Notes under the pieces: generated by a model
Told to the model about the DNA's origin: nothing
Seen by the model: only the letters and a program-made list of their open reading frames with translations
Database searches by the model: none
Position numbers and translations under genes: made by a program
Origin: PSRF01 sp051000815
Lineage (GTDB): Bacteria > Acidobacteriota > Blastocatellia > Pyrinomonadales > Pyrinomonadaceae
NCBI GenBank assembly: GCA_051000815.1
Contig: JBPCNX010000039.1
Span: 1-64,000 of the forward strand
Direction of reading: 5' to 3'
DNA: 64,000 nucleotides
Shown here: piece after piece, positions 24,419 to 33,135 of the stretch
Layout of the letters: every line of letters starts with the position of its first letter
How positions within the stretch are numbered: position 1 is the first letter of the stretch

Positions 24419-25168
24419 GTGAGCTTGCTCCTTGAAGGAAAGCGCGCGTTCGTAACCGGCGGAACTCGAGGGATTGGCGCCGCAATCTGTGAAGTGTTCG
24501 CGCGTGAAGGCGCCGACGTGGCGTTCAACTACAACTCGAGAGACGATCTGGCTGAGGAGATTCGTCACAAGATTGAAGCCTATGGTCGCAAGGCGTTGAG
24601 CTACAAAATCTCGGTAACCGATCGACTGGGTCTGAAGAAGTTGGTGCGCGAGCTCGTTGAGAAGTGGAGTGGGATCGACATTCTAGTCAATAACGCCGCT
24701 ATCAACCGCGGCGACAACTTCGCTACGACAACTGACCGTGCATGGGATGAAGTGATCAATACCAACGTCGGCAGCCTCTTCGCGGTAACGAAACCGATCT
24801 ACAAGCAGATGATTCGCCAGCGGAAGGGAAGTATCCTGAACATCACTTCCATCGGCGCTCTCCGCGCGCTGCCTACGGCCGTGCACTACGCCACTTCTAA
24901 AGCAGCGATGATTGGATTTACAAAGTGCTTGTCACGGGAAGCGGGTACGTTTGGCGTAAAAGTGAATGCGATTGCTGCAGGAATCTTCGACACGGATTTG
25001 GCGCAGGCCCTGCCCGAGAGACTCTTGCAGATGCATGACCTCTGGGTGTCTGCCGGACGCATGGGTCGCCCGGATGAACTGGCGGAGTACGCAGCTTTTA
25101 TGGTGAGCGACCGCAATAGCTTTATGAATGGTGAGGTTGTGATCGTAGATGGCGGCACGGTTACTTAA
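24419..25168 (+). CDS. short-chain dehydrogenase/reductase, FabG-like
   Basis: A 249-residue Rossmann-fold NAD(P)H oxidoreductase. Cofactor motif TGGTRGIG (about residues 13-20), NNAA motif, catalytic Ser in ITSIGA and the YATSK pair, and a C-terminal VIVDGGTVT as in 3-oxoacyl-ACP reductases. Start is the GTG at 24419 with AGGAG ten bases upstream; the upstream codons to 24371 would run through the terminator hairpin. Exact substrate cannot be assigned; a beta-ketoacyl or polyketide-type reductase is likely. Confidence 0.85.
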   Translation: MSLLLEGKRAFVTGGTRGIGAAICEVFAREGADVAFNYNSRDDLAEEIRHKIEAYGRKALSYKISVTDRLGLKKLVRELVEKWSGIDILVNNAAINRGDNFATTTDRAWDEVINTNVGSLFAVTKPIYKQMIRQRKGSILNITSIGALRALPTAVHYATSKAAMIGFTKCLSREAGTFGVKVNAIAAGIFDTDLAQALPERLLQMHDLWVSAGRMGRPDELAEYAAFMVSDRNSFMNGEVVIVDGGTVT

Positions 25169-25170
25169 TT

Positions 25171-25212
25171 CGGGTGTAAGGGGTCGGGTTTAAGGTGTCG
25201 GGTGTCAGGGCG
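25171..25212. repeat. heptamer tandem array (CGGGTGT/AAGGTGT type), 6 units
   Basis: CGGGTGT, AAGGGGT, CGGGTTT, AAGGTGT, CGGGTGT, CAGGGCG in exact phase, beginning three bases after the SDR stop codon. Confidence 0.82.
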
Positions 25213-25465
25213 GCTTTGCTTTAAGAGTCACGCGCTATGGCAGGTTCGGCTTTGCCCATGGTTTATTGGGCCAAAGGCCGCTCGAGGGGCAGAGCCCAAA
25301 TGTAACATGCACGCGTCCGGCGGGGCACAGCCACAGCCTCACATCGGGCGGCAAAGCCGAAACTACGCGACCTCCGGCTTTCTAGGACAAAGTTGTCCAG
25401 GGCGCTTGGAGAGCGGCAACTGGTTACCGCTTTGTTTTGCGCTGACCAGTCAGCGAAGTGAGCTG
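25213..25465. repeat. hairpin-rich intergenic stretch between convergent genes
   Basis: Several small palindromes occur in series (GGACAAAGTTGTCC, GCGGCAACTGGTTACCGC, GCTGACCAGTCAGC). Similar in style to repeat family B but not in sequence. The SDR and lpxD genes converge here. Confidence 0.45.
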
Positions 25466-26500
25466 TCATTCGCCTGCTTTCGAAGCCTCAACCTCAGTCA
25501 ACCGTTTTTCCAAATCGCGCAACGTCCGCTGCATCTCACCCAACCGGCGAAAAGCTGCAGTCGACCGCAGCCAATCCTTGTTGTCAAACGCCGGTATTCC
25601 GGAGATCACTTTCCCGTCCGGAACATCGTGACTGGTAGCACTCTTTGCTGTAATCACAACGTCATCACCAATTTTGAGATGCCCGGCAACCCCAGCCTGG
25701 CCGGCGAGAATCACGCGGTTTCCGATATGGGAACTGCCGGCAAGGCCCACCTGCGCGCACAGCAGAGTGTCCTCACCAATCGTGCATGAGTGACCGATTT
25801 GAACCAGGTTATCGATCTTCGTACCGCGGCCGACTCGAGATTCTCCCACTGACGCCCGATCAATAGTTGTACCGGCGCCGATCTCCACGTCGTCTTCGAT
25901 CACCACGCGACCGGTTTGTGGAATCTTGAGCCAACGACGCTCTTCATCCTTTGCGTAGCCAAAACCGTCGCACCCAACGACTACATTGTTATGAATGATT
26001 ACGCGGTCGCCAATTTGTGAACGCTCGCGGATGACGGTACCGGAATGAATCACTGTATCTCTGCCAATCGTGACGTTCTCGTAGATGGTTACGTTGGGAT
26101 AGATGCGGACCCCTTCTGCGATTTGAGCACCGGAACCGATAACGGAGCCGGCGCCAATCCACACGTTGTCCGCGACTTTTGCAGTGGCATCGATTATAGC
26201 GGCGGGATGAATCTCGGGATTAATCTCAGGTTCATGATGAAAAAGTCGGAGGGCGCGCGTGTAAGCCAGGTAAGGATCTTTGGCGCGCAGAATCGGAATG
26301 TCACGCTCGATCCGGGCTTCCTCAGATGCGTAAATTGCCGAGGCCCGCGTGTCAGTGACTCGCGGCGTGTAGCGCGGGTTAGCGAGGAATGTGATCTGAC
26401 CAGACTTCGCGTCGTCGAGTCCGGCGGCTCCGTCAATTTCTGTGTTTGGATTACCTTCGACGCGCGCTCCTGTTAGCGCAGCAAGTTCGGAGAGTTTCAT
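25466..26500 (-). CDS. lpxD: UDP-3-O-acylglucosamine N-acyltransferase LpxD
   Basis: Third step of lipid A synthesis: transfers a 3-hydroxyacyl chain from ACP to the 2-amino group of UDP-3-O-acylglucosamine. The 344-residue protein has an N-terminal uridine-binding domain (ITFLANPRY), a left-handed beta-helix of hexapeptide repeats (about 100-290), the conserved GCDGFGYA, and the catalytic His region VQIGHSCTIG. The C-terminal helix (LRDLEKRLTEVEA) matches the family. Its presence shows a diderm cell with LPS. It lies 95 bases after priA on the same strand; it is not in the usual bamA-skp-lpxD-fabZ order. Confidence 0.96.
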   Translation of the reverse strand: MKLSELAALTGARVEGNPNTEIDGAAGLDDAKSGQITFLANPRYTPRVTDTRASAIYASEEARIERDIPILRAKDPYLAYTRALRLFHHEPEINPEIHPAAIIDATAKVADNVWIGAGSVIGSGAQIAEGVRIYPNVTIYENVTIGRDTVIHSGTVIRERSQIGDRVIIHNNVVVGCDGFGYAKDEERRWLKIPQTGRVVIEDDVEIGAGTTIDRASVGESRVGRGTKIDNLVQIGHSCTIGEDTLLCAQVGLAGSSHIGNRVILAGQAGVAGHLKIGDDVVITAKSATSHDVPDGKVISGIPAFDNKDWLRSTAAFRRLGEMQRTLRDLEKRLTEVEASKAGE

Positions 26501-26595
26501 GTGCGAAGTTTAGCGCATAGCCTTGCGCGGCGCACGAGAAGGGCAGTCGATGGATTAAGGCGCGCGAACTGACAGGGCGCTTACATAGGCAATGC

Positions 26596-29181
26596 TTACA
26601 TTATCGAAACAGGATCGATCTCGAGATTTATCGAGCGCAGGCTGATACCGCGACTTGCTACGGCCTCCAATCCTTTATCAATAACCTCACGTAACTGCCG
26701 CCGGCTGCGACCCTTCACCAGCAATTGAATTCGATGCTCCCCCTTTAACCGCGCGAGAGGGGCGGGCGCTGGTCCCAGTATGCGACAGGCTCGATCCTCG
26801 TTCGCGAGATCCAATTGCTTACGGAGCTCGACGGCTTCCGCACGTGTGCGTTTGGGGTCGGAACCATGAACCAGCAGAGAGGCCAGCGAAACAAAAGGCG
26901 GATAGCCATGGTTCTGTCGATGGCGGATCTCCTCGCTATAGAATCCTGCGTAGTCCTGCGACCTGGCGTGTTTCAGTGCGTAGTGAGCGGGATGATAGGT
27001 TTGAATCAGAACCTGGCCTGGTCGCTCGCCGCGTCCGGCGCGCCCGGCGACCTGGGTAATCAATTGAAAGGTTCGCTCGGCAGCGCGAAAGTCCGGAAGC
27101 GCCAACCCAGCGTCGACCGAAACCACGCCCACGAGCGTCACGTTGGGAAAATCGTGACCCTTCGCCAGCATCTGAGTTCCAACCAGCATATCGATCTCGC
27201 CGGCGCTGAAATCGAGTAACGACTTCTCAAAGAGGCCACGCCGCGTTGCGGTATCGCGATCAATCCTGGCGATCCGCAGGGTAGGGAAGAGACTTTTCAG
27301 CATCGCCTCAATTTGTTCCGTACCCTCGCCCACGTAATAGATGTATTTGCCATTGCACGTGGGACACTGTTGAGGAGCGGCCTGCCGGTGGTTGCAGTAA
27401 TGACAGATGATTACTTTTTCGCTGCGATGATAGGTGAGTGTGACGTCGCAGTTAGGACATTGAATCGTTTCCCCGCAGCTGCGACAGAGAACAAAACTCG
27501 AATAGCCGCGTCTATTGAGCAAAATGATTGACTGCTCATTTTTCTGGTGAGTCGTCTCAATTGCTTCGAGCAGATCATCCGAAAACACACGTGGCTTTTT
27601 GTAGCGGTCAAATACCTGACGCATGTCTACGATGCGCGCGGTAGCCATTGGCCTATCGCCGATTCGCTCCGGTAGTTGCAGGTAGTGATATTTACCTGTT
27701 TGAGCATTATGGAAAGACTCCAGCGAAGGCGTGGCTGAACCGAGGATAACAACCGCGTTCTCTTTCTGCGCACGAACAATAGCGGTATCGCGCCCGTTGT
27801 AGCGCGGAGAATCCTGTTGGCGGTAAGTTGATTCGTGCTCCTCATCGACAATCACCAGCCCGAGTTTGGCGATTGGTGCAAAGACCCCGGAACGCGTGCC
27901 GATCACGATGCGAGCCTCGCCATTAGTAACTCGCATCCATTCGTCAAAGCGTTCACCCTTCGTCAGCGAAGAATGAAAAATTGCGACCTGATCGCCAAAA
28001 TAAGCGCGCAGCCGTCGAGAGAACACCGGAGTGAGAACGATCTCGGGAACCAGCATCATTGCCGAACGCCCGAGTTCCAGGCAGATGCGCATAGCCCGCA
28101 TGTAGACCTCAGTCTTGCCGCTTCCGGTGACGCCGTGAAGTAGAAATGCAGCGTAGGTACCGCTTCGTATCGGCCGCTCGATTTCAGCGAGGACGCGCGT
28201 TTGAGCGCCGGTCAGTGTGTATTCCTCAAGTTGAGGAAAGGTTACTCGGCCGAGTGGATCACGTCTCAGGTTTTCTTCTGAAATTTCGATAATCCGCCGC
28301 TTCAACAAGGTTTTGACGACTGAGCTGCTTACATCGGCTGCGCGGAGCAAGTCCGGCAAGGGCAAGGCTGCAGTTAGCCTGAGGGTTTCGATGATTCGCT
28401 GTTGGGCCGTGGTCGGCTTCTTCGCCAACGCTGCTTCTCGTTGTGAGTGGTCTTCCAGAAGTCTAACTACGCGCTGTGTTCTCGCTTTGGCTGCGGAAAC
28501 TGTTGGTTTGTAATGCGTTTCTAACGATCCTTCTAGTATCAGTTCCTTTACGGCGCGAGTTGCTGGAGCTTTCGCCAATGTCTTAGTAAGCGAATCAAGA
28601 CTTGTCTCTCCGGCGTCAGCAACGGCACGCAGCACTGTGGCCTTTGAGTTTGATTGGCCGAATTCTTCAGTCGCTTTAAGTCGGACTTCGCCCAAGGGTG
28701 TAATTCTTAGAAACTGTCCGATGGTGGGGCTGATGCCTGGGGGCAACGCTCCTTTAATTACTTCGCCCCAGGGAGAGCCATAGTAGTCAGACACCCAACG
28801 AGTGACCTCCAAAACCTCGCGTGTGATGAGGGGCGTGGCATCGAGAAGTTTTACGATCTCCTTGATGTCTGCATCAGAAAGACTCGTGTTCGGGCGCAGT
28901 TCGTTGAGGAGTTCGACAATGTATCCGGTTGTCAGACCAGAGCCCAGTGGCACCAGAACTCGGGAACCTACTTTGGCAATCTCACGTGCGGACAAGGGTA
29001 GGCGGTAAGTAAACGTATGAGAGACGTGGAGCGGAACCGCCACCTGGACGTATTGGGGCGAGTCGGATTCCGGCGCGTTAATGGCGAGGGAAGGTGTCGC
29101 GGATTGAGAAGAACTTCCAGACTTGTGCTGCACAGGGAAGAAGTTAGCGCGAAACCGGGAAATGCGAAAGCGGGTGCACAT
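26596..29181 (-). CDS. priA: primosomal protein N' (replication restart helicase PriA)
   Basis: A 3'-to-5' SF2 helicase that reloads the replisome at stalled forks. The 861-residue protein has an N-terminal 3'-DNA-binding domain (YVQVAVPLHVSHTFTYRLP), Walker A GVTGSGKTEVY, Walker B-type DEEH, a zinc-binding insertion with eight cysteines (CRSCGETIQCPNC ... CHYCNHR ... CPTCNG), and motifs V-VI (GTQMLAKGHDFPNV, QVAGRAGRG). The first 40 residues are Ser-rich and not typical, so the true start may be slightly downstream. It starts 17 bases after udg in an operon with coaBC. Confidence 0.95.
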   Translation of the reverse strand: MCTRFRISRFRANFFPVQHKSGSSSQSATPSLAINAPESDSPQYVQVAVPLHVSHTFTYRLPLSAREIAKVGSRVLVPLGSGLTTGYIVELLNELRPNTSLSDADIKEIVKLLDATPLITREVLEVTRWVSDYYGSPWGEVIKGALPPGISPTIGQFLRITPLGEVRLKATEEFGQSNSKATVLRAVADAGETSLDSLTKTLAKAPATRAVKELILEGSLETHYKPTVSAAKARTQRVVRLLEDHSQREAALAKKPTTAQQRIIETLRLTAALPLPDLLRAADVSSSVVKTLLKRRIIEISEENLRRDPLGRVTFPQLEEYTLTGAQTRVLAEIERPIRSGTYAAFLLHGVTGSGKTEVYMRAMRICLELGRSAMMLVPEIVLTPVFSRRLRAYFGDQVAIFHSSLTKGERFDEWMRVTNGEARIVIGTRSGVFAPIAKLGLVIVDEEHESTYRQQDSPRYNGRDTAIVRAQKENAVVILGSATPSLESFHNAQTGKYHYLQLPERIGDRPMATARIVDMRQVFDRYKKPRVFSDDLLEAIETTHQKNEQSIILLNRRGYSSFVLCRSCGETIQCPNCDVTLTYHRSEKVIICHYCNHRQAAPQQCPTCNGKYIYYVGEGTEQIEAMLKSLFPTLRIARIDRDTATRRGLFEKSLLDFSAGEIDMLVGTQMLAKGHDFPNVTLVGVVSVDAGLALPDFRAAERTFQLITQVAGRAGRGERPGQVLIQTYHPAHYALKHARSQDYAGFYSEEIRHRQNHGYPPFVSLASLLVHGSDPKRTRAEAVELRKQLDLANEDRACRILGPAPAPLARLKGEHRIQLLVKGRSRRQLREVIDKGLEAVASRGISLRSINLEIDPVSIM

Positions 29182-29198
29182 CGATTGGCACCCTTCGT

Positions 29199-29906
29199 TT
29201 ATCGTGCTCTTCTTGCAGTGCTGTCGAGGTAATCACGGACCTTCTTCAGGTCTTCCCAGGTTTCCCTTTTCTTCGAAGGATCGCGCAGCAGATAGGCAGG
29301 ATGAAACGTCGGCATAACCTTGATGCCCTTGAAGTCCTGAAACTCACCACGCAGGCGGGTAATTCCGATTCTGGTGTCGAGAAGATTCCTTACCGCCGTA
29401 TTTCCCAAAACAACGATTACCTCGGGTTGTACGGAAGCAATCTCGCGCAGCAGAAATGGTTTGCAAGTGGCGGCTTCGTCAGGCAAAGGAGCTCGATTGC
29501 CTGGCGGCCGGCAGCGGTTGACGTTACCTATCAGAACGTCTTCGCGCTTAAAACCAATGGCCTCGATTATCTTCGTCAGCAATTGTCCGGCTCGGCCGAC
29601 GAAGGGACGCGCCTGAGCATCCTCTTCAGCGCCAGGTGCTTCACCCACAAACATCAATCGGGCTCGACGATTCCCCTCGGTGTGAACAATATGGGTGCGC
29701 CCTTCATGGAGCGGGCAACGAGTGCAGTCTTTCAGCTCAGCCCAGATTTGCTCCATTGTCTCGTCTAGAGGGGCCTTCGGAACGACCGTCGGCCGAGCCA
29801 TCTCGAGTTTGATAGCGGCGACGCCAAGTTCCTGGAGGTAGGCTGCGTGTTCCCTGGTTTGCCGAATCAGTGTGGCAAGTTCTTCTGCGGAGGATTCGCT
29901 GGTCAT
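29199..29906 (-). CDS. family 4 uracil-DNA glycosylase (Fe-S)
   Basis: Removes uracil from DNA in base-excision repair. The 235-residue protein has the four [4Fe-4S] cysteines (Cys61 and Cys64 in CTRCPLH, Cys132 in RCRPPGNR, Cys148), motif A GEAPGAEED (88-96), RPFVGRAGQLL and the HPAYLL motif (His202). The N-terminal 55-residue extension is common in bacterial family 4 enzymes. Its start codon overlaps the coaBC stop by four bases, indicating translational coupling. Confidence 0.94.
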   Translation of the reverse strand: MTSESSAEELATLIRQTREHAAYLQELGVAAIKLEMARPTVVPKAPLDETMEQIWAELKDCTRCPLHEGRTHIVHTEGNRRARLMFVGEAPGAEEDAQARPFVGRAGQLLTKIIEAIGFKREDVLIGNVNRCRPPGNRAPLPDEAATCKPFLLREIASVQPEVIVVLGNTAVRNLLDTRIGITRLRGEFQDFKGIKVMPTFHPAYLLRDPSKKRETWEDLKKVRDYLDSTARRAR

Positions 29907-31144
29907 CGAGTTCCGGCCTGTCTCAAGCGAACGACCTCATCGAGAATGTGATGCGCAGCTTCGAGTTTAGACATCACGGGCAGCTGTACGGGATCCGCTG
30001 CCCCCCGAGCGATGATAGTGATCGCATTCATGTCGCTATCAAAGCCAGTGTCTTCCCGGCTTACATCGTTTGCGACAATGGCATCGAGATTTTTGGATTG
30101 AAGCTTGGCCAGTGCATTGGGTATCACCTCATCCGTCTCGGCCGCAAAACCCACAACCAATAGTCCATTGGTTCTGGCTGTCGCTACGTCGCCCAAAATG
30201 TCGGGTGTACGTTCCAGACTGAGGTTGATAGAGGAATCAGATTTCTTGATTTTTCTTGCAGCGCGACTTACCGGGCGATAATCAGCCACAGCTGCCGCGG
30301 CTATGAAGATTGAAGCTTTACCAATTTCTTTGATAACGGCCGCATGCATATCAGCAGCAGACGTGGCCCGAACAATTCGAACGCCTTCTGGGGGAGTGGC
30401 GCTGGTAATTCCGGCCACTGTTGTAACTTCGGCGCCGCGATTTCTAGCCGCTTCCGCGATTGCGAAACCCATTCGGCCCGAAGATCGATTCGAGATAAAG
30501 CGGACGGGATCCAACTCCTCGCGAGTTGCACCGGTTGTTATTAACAAATGCTCGCCCGCCAAATCCTGGACAGTACGCAGCTCGCCCTGGGTCAGCAACT
30601 CCAGTGCTACTGCGACGATACGTTCAGGCTCTCCCAAGCGCCCGGGGCCGATAGTGCCGCAAGCCATTTCGCCGTCATCGGGTTCGATAACGTGGACACC
30701 ATCCTGCCGCAGTAGCTGAATATTGCGCTGGGTGGCCGGATGTCGCCACATTGAAGTGTTCATAGCGGGCGCGATCAGCACTGGGGCGGTCGAAGCGAGG
30801 TAAGTTGAGGTCAAAAAATCATCAGCCACGCCGTTGGCGAATTTGGCGATAATGTTGGCCGTCGCCGGAGCCACGATAAAAAGATCAACTGTCTGAGAGA
30901 ACGTGATGTGGGCTATTGGATCAGGGTTATCTGGTGCATAATCGTCAACGATAACGTGAGAGCCGGACAGTGCTCGAAACGTCAAAGGCTGAACAAACTC
31001 ACAGGCTCGTTTTGACATGGCAACCCTGACGTCGCAGCCTGCGCGCTGAAGTCCCCGGAGTACTTCGGCGGCTTTGTAAGCCGCGATTCCCCCGCTAACT
31101 CCCAGCGCAACTCGTTTGTTCGTTTTGCTTTTGTTATCAACCAT
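29903..31144 (-). CDS. coaBC: bifunctional phosphopantothenoylcysteine decarboxylase / phosphopantothenate-cysteine ligase
   Basis: Two steps of coenzyme A synthesis: CTP-dependent joining of cysteine to 4'-phosphopantothenate, then FMN-dependent decarboxylation. The N-terminal CoaC flavoprotein half has GVSGGIAAYK, catalytic-region His in THxTFSQ-like HITFSQ, and PAMNTSMW; the C-terminal CoaB half has TTGATREELDPVRFISN and the KIKK motif. Start at ATG 31144 is preferred to TTG 31156; neither has a clear ribosome site. First gene of the minus-strand run coaBC-udg-priA-lpxD. No rpoZ precedes it, unlike in many genomes. Confidence 0.95.
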   Translation of the reverse strand: MVDNKSKTNKRVALGVSGGIAAYKAAEVLRGLQRAGCDVRVAMSKRACEFVQPLTFRALSGSHVIVDDYAPDNPDPIAHITFSQTVDLFIVAPATANIIAKFANGVADDFLTSTYLASTAPVLIAPAMNTSMWRHPATQRNIQLLRQDGVHVIEPDDGEMACGTIGPGRLGEPERIVAVALELLTQGELRTVQDLAGEHLLITTGATREELDPVRFISNRSSGRMGFAIAEAARNRGAEVTTVAGITSATPPEGVRIVRATSAADMHAAVIKEIGKASIFIAAAAVADYRPVSRAARKIKKSDSSINLSLERTPDILGDVATARTNGLLVVGFAAETDEVIPNALAKLQSKNLDAIVANDVSREDTGFDSDMNAITIIARGAADPVQLPVMSKLEAAHHILDEVVRLRQAGTR

Positions 31145-31267
31145 TGGGAGTGGCAATTAGCTCCACGAAATTATGCTCAATGTAACACTGCTGAAACGGC
31201 TGCGCAATCAAGTGAAAAAACTGGAACGGCTAGAATCGATTCAGCCACTTTAGCCGGTCCCACTTTC

Positions 31268-31876
31268 GTGATCATGCAAGGAAATTCTGACGCTGGAGGA
31301 ACGTGGGCTTGTCTCCTGAAAAGGGATAGCCTCGTAGCGCTTTGGGCTTGTTCCAGGATCTGCGCCCTGATGGTTGCGGTCATTTTCTCAGTGCTACCGG
31401 CGGTATACGCACATCAGGAAGAGGAATTTGGGCCAGTGGTCCGGGCATACCTTGGCTACCTGCGAAATGAGCAGGAAGTAGTTGATGACCGGGCCAGTCG
31501 CAATGAAGTAAGCGCGGCGTACTACAGACACAATTCAAATCGCATTCGCGCCTTGCGTCAGATGGCGATTCGCATCGCGCGGGAAACCGAGAACGATTAC
31601 CTTCCGGAACTAGAGGCTGTTTCGCGGCAGGAGTTAAGGCTGTTGTTTGAACAGCCTCCACGAGTGGAAACGCTTCGCGTTGGGGAGATCGTCCGAGATA
31701 CTTTCCGGTTTTTGGGTATGGTTAGATCCGGTGAGACTTTCTATGTTTTTGCGCGTCTGGATCCGTATGAGCAATCCGAGTTGATGGAGAAGAACCCGGC
31801 CGCTCCGAAGGCTCCTGCAGGTCAGGACACCGGCCCCAAGGCTCTGACACGGACACGACGAGCGACGACCCCATGA
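31268..31876 (+). CDS. hypothetical exported protein
   Basis: About 200 residues with an N-terminal membrane-targeting segment (ALMVAVIFSVLPAVYAHQ at about 33-50) whose end looks like a signal-peptidase site after VYA. The mature part is helical and charged (RNEQEVVDDRASRNE; RIARETENDYLPELEAVSRQELR) followed by a beta-like FYVFARLDPYEQSE and a Pro/Ala-rich tail. Not recognised. Start may be GTG 31268 or ATG 31274. It is divergent from coaBC. Confidence 0.6.
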   Translation: MIMQGNSDAGGTWACLLKRDSLVALWACSRICALMVAVIFSVLPAVYAHQEEEFGPVVRAYLGYLRNEQEVVDDRASRNEVSAAYYRHNSNRIRALRQMAIRIARETENDYLPELEAVSRQELRLLFEQPPRVETLRVGEIVRDTFRFLGMVRSGETFYVFARLDPYEQSELMEKNPAAPKAPAGQDTGPKALTRTRRATTP

Positions 31877-32262
31877 CGATGGGCGCTACGAATTAGGCCC
31901 TCACAGGGCAAATAAGAGAGTAACCAAGGCCTTACTCGCTCTCTTTCAAGTAATTAAGCGAAAAACCAACTCTTAAGAACCGGAAAAGTTCTGGACGGGC
32001 CCACCACCCCATTCGATCTCGTCGACTTAACGCAAAAAAGCACAGTTTTGTGGCAAAGTCGGGCCAAATGATCGTTGACAGAGGAGTGATATTCGTTTAT
32101 AAAAAGTCTGTGTTAAGCGCCTGCGAACGTTATTCGCGCTTCTAGCGTTCAGCTTAGTGCATCTTTTGAGACGGGAATTCAAACGTGGTTCGTCTCATCC
32201 TCTGGTTTTTACCGTCGCGCCAGCAATCAAGATTCTTGTTTCACATTACGGGAGGAAAGTTA
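31877..32262. other. gene-free stretch containing the promoter of the FecR-like gene
   Basis: 386 bases without a gene. A near-consensus promoter lies at 32075-32103, giving a 5' leader of about 150 bases before the ATG at 32263. Nothing else was recognised. Confidence 0.5.
32075..32103 (+). promoter_or_regulatory. near-consensus sigma-70 promoter
   Basis: TTGACA (32075-32080), 17-base spacer, TATAAA (32098-32103): the best housekeeping promoter seen in the window. It drives the FecR-like gene at 32263. Confidence 0.75.
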
Positions 32263-32979
32263 ATGATCAGCAAAACCTTGAGCCGCAAATTCATCGCGGC
32301 CGTTGTCTCAGTTGCAGTCCTGAGTGTCTACTCAATGGTTGCATTGGCGGCGCCAGGAGCTAAGGTCGCTTCGGGAGTGCTTTCAATCGCCGGTCAAGTG
32401 ACGGTGAACGGCCAAAAAGCAATTTCTGGTGGGACACTCTTTTCGGGAAGCACGATCGTCACGGCAGACCAGAGCAACGCAATCGTGAACTTGAGTAAGT
32501 TGGGCCGCGTAGAGCTGGCACCTAACTCCAGCCTAATTCTCAATTTCACTGAAGAAAGCGTCACGGGGATGTTGGACAAGGGCGAGGCGAATGTATCCAC
32601 GTTGGCCGGTGTCTCTGTTAACATTACTACCAAGGACGGCGTTGTGGTTGTAGATGGCAGTGAGGCGACGTCATTTACGGTTAGCACCAGACGAGGCAAC
32701 ACCATTCTTTCCACGGAAGCCGGTCTTGCTGAGTTACGTGCCGCTGGCGCTTCGCGGCAAGTCGCAGCTGGTGAGAATGCAGTTGCCGGAACACCACAGG
32801 GAACCACGCAGGACGGTTGCAAGTACGGAGATTGTCCGGATACCGGAATCAGCGGTGGCGCCCTTGCTGTTCTTTTGGCAGCCGCGGCCGGTGCGGTAGT
32901 CGCTGTCATCCTGGCAGGAAGGCAAGACAATGATTTTCAGTTCGGCGGCAACGCAATAGTGATCAGCCCGGCTCGATAA
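32263..32979 (+). CDS. FecR-like domain protein with C-terminal membrane segment
   Basis: A 238-residue protein: signal peptide (about 1-31, ending MVALA), a FecR-like beta domain (VASGVLSIAGQVTVNGQ, GGTLFSGSTIVTADQS, LGRVELAPNSSL) at about 35-175, and a C-terminal hydrophobic segment ALAVLLAAAAGAVVAVILAG followed by a short tail. A CKYGDC pair precedes it. GGAGGAAAG upstream of the ATG at 32263 fixes the start. Probably an envelope protein expressed strongly from the promoter at 32075; role unknown. Related in its FecR part to the DUF6600 protein at 4283. Confidence 0.8.
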   Translation: MISKTLSRKFIAAVVSVAVLSVYSMVALAAPGAKVASGVLSIAGQVTVNGQKAISGGTLFSGSTIVTADQSNAIVNLSKLGRVELAPNSSLILNFTEESVTGMLDKGEANVSTLAGVSVNITTKDGVVVVDGSEATSFTVSTRRGNTILSTEAGLAELRAAGASRQVAAGENAVAGTPQGTTQDGCKYGDCPDTGISGGALAVLLAAAAGAVVAVILAGRQDNDFQFGGNAIVISPAR

Positions 32980-33043
32980 GTCTTTGGCTTGGCCTACAAA
33001 AATACTGCGGTGTGATTCCTCACTGCGGTCATTAACTCTTAAC

Positions 33044-33083
33044 TTTGCGGGTCACGCGACTCTCGGTCGGCGTGACCCGCAAA
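33044..33083 (+). terminator. hairpin terminator after the FecR-like gene
   Basis: TTTGCGGGTCACGC pairs perfectly with GCGTGACCCGCAAA around a 12-base loop, followed by AGTTTGTTTG. Strong stem, imperfect T-tract. Confidence 0.7.
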
Positions 33084-33135
33084 AGTTTGTTTGAATCTGA
33101 GATTATTCCCGCCTGGAATTTCTAAAGGTTTTCAA

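Noticed and set aside
25202..25789. 195-codon plus-strand frame
   Set aside because: Mostly antisense to lpxD and without family features.
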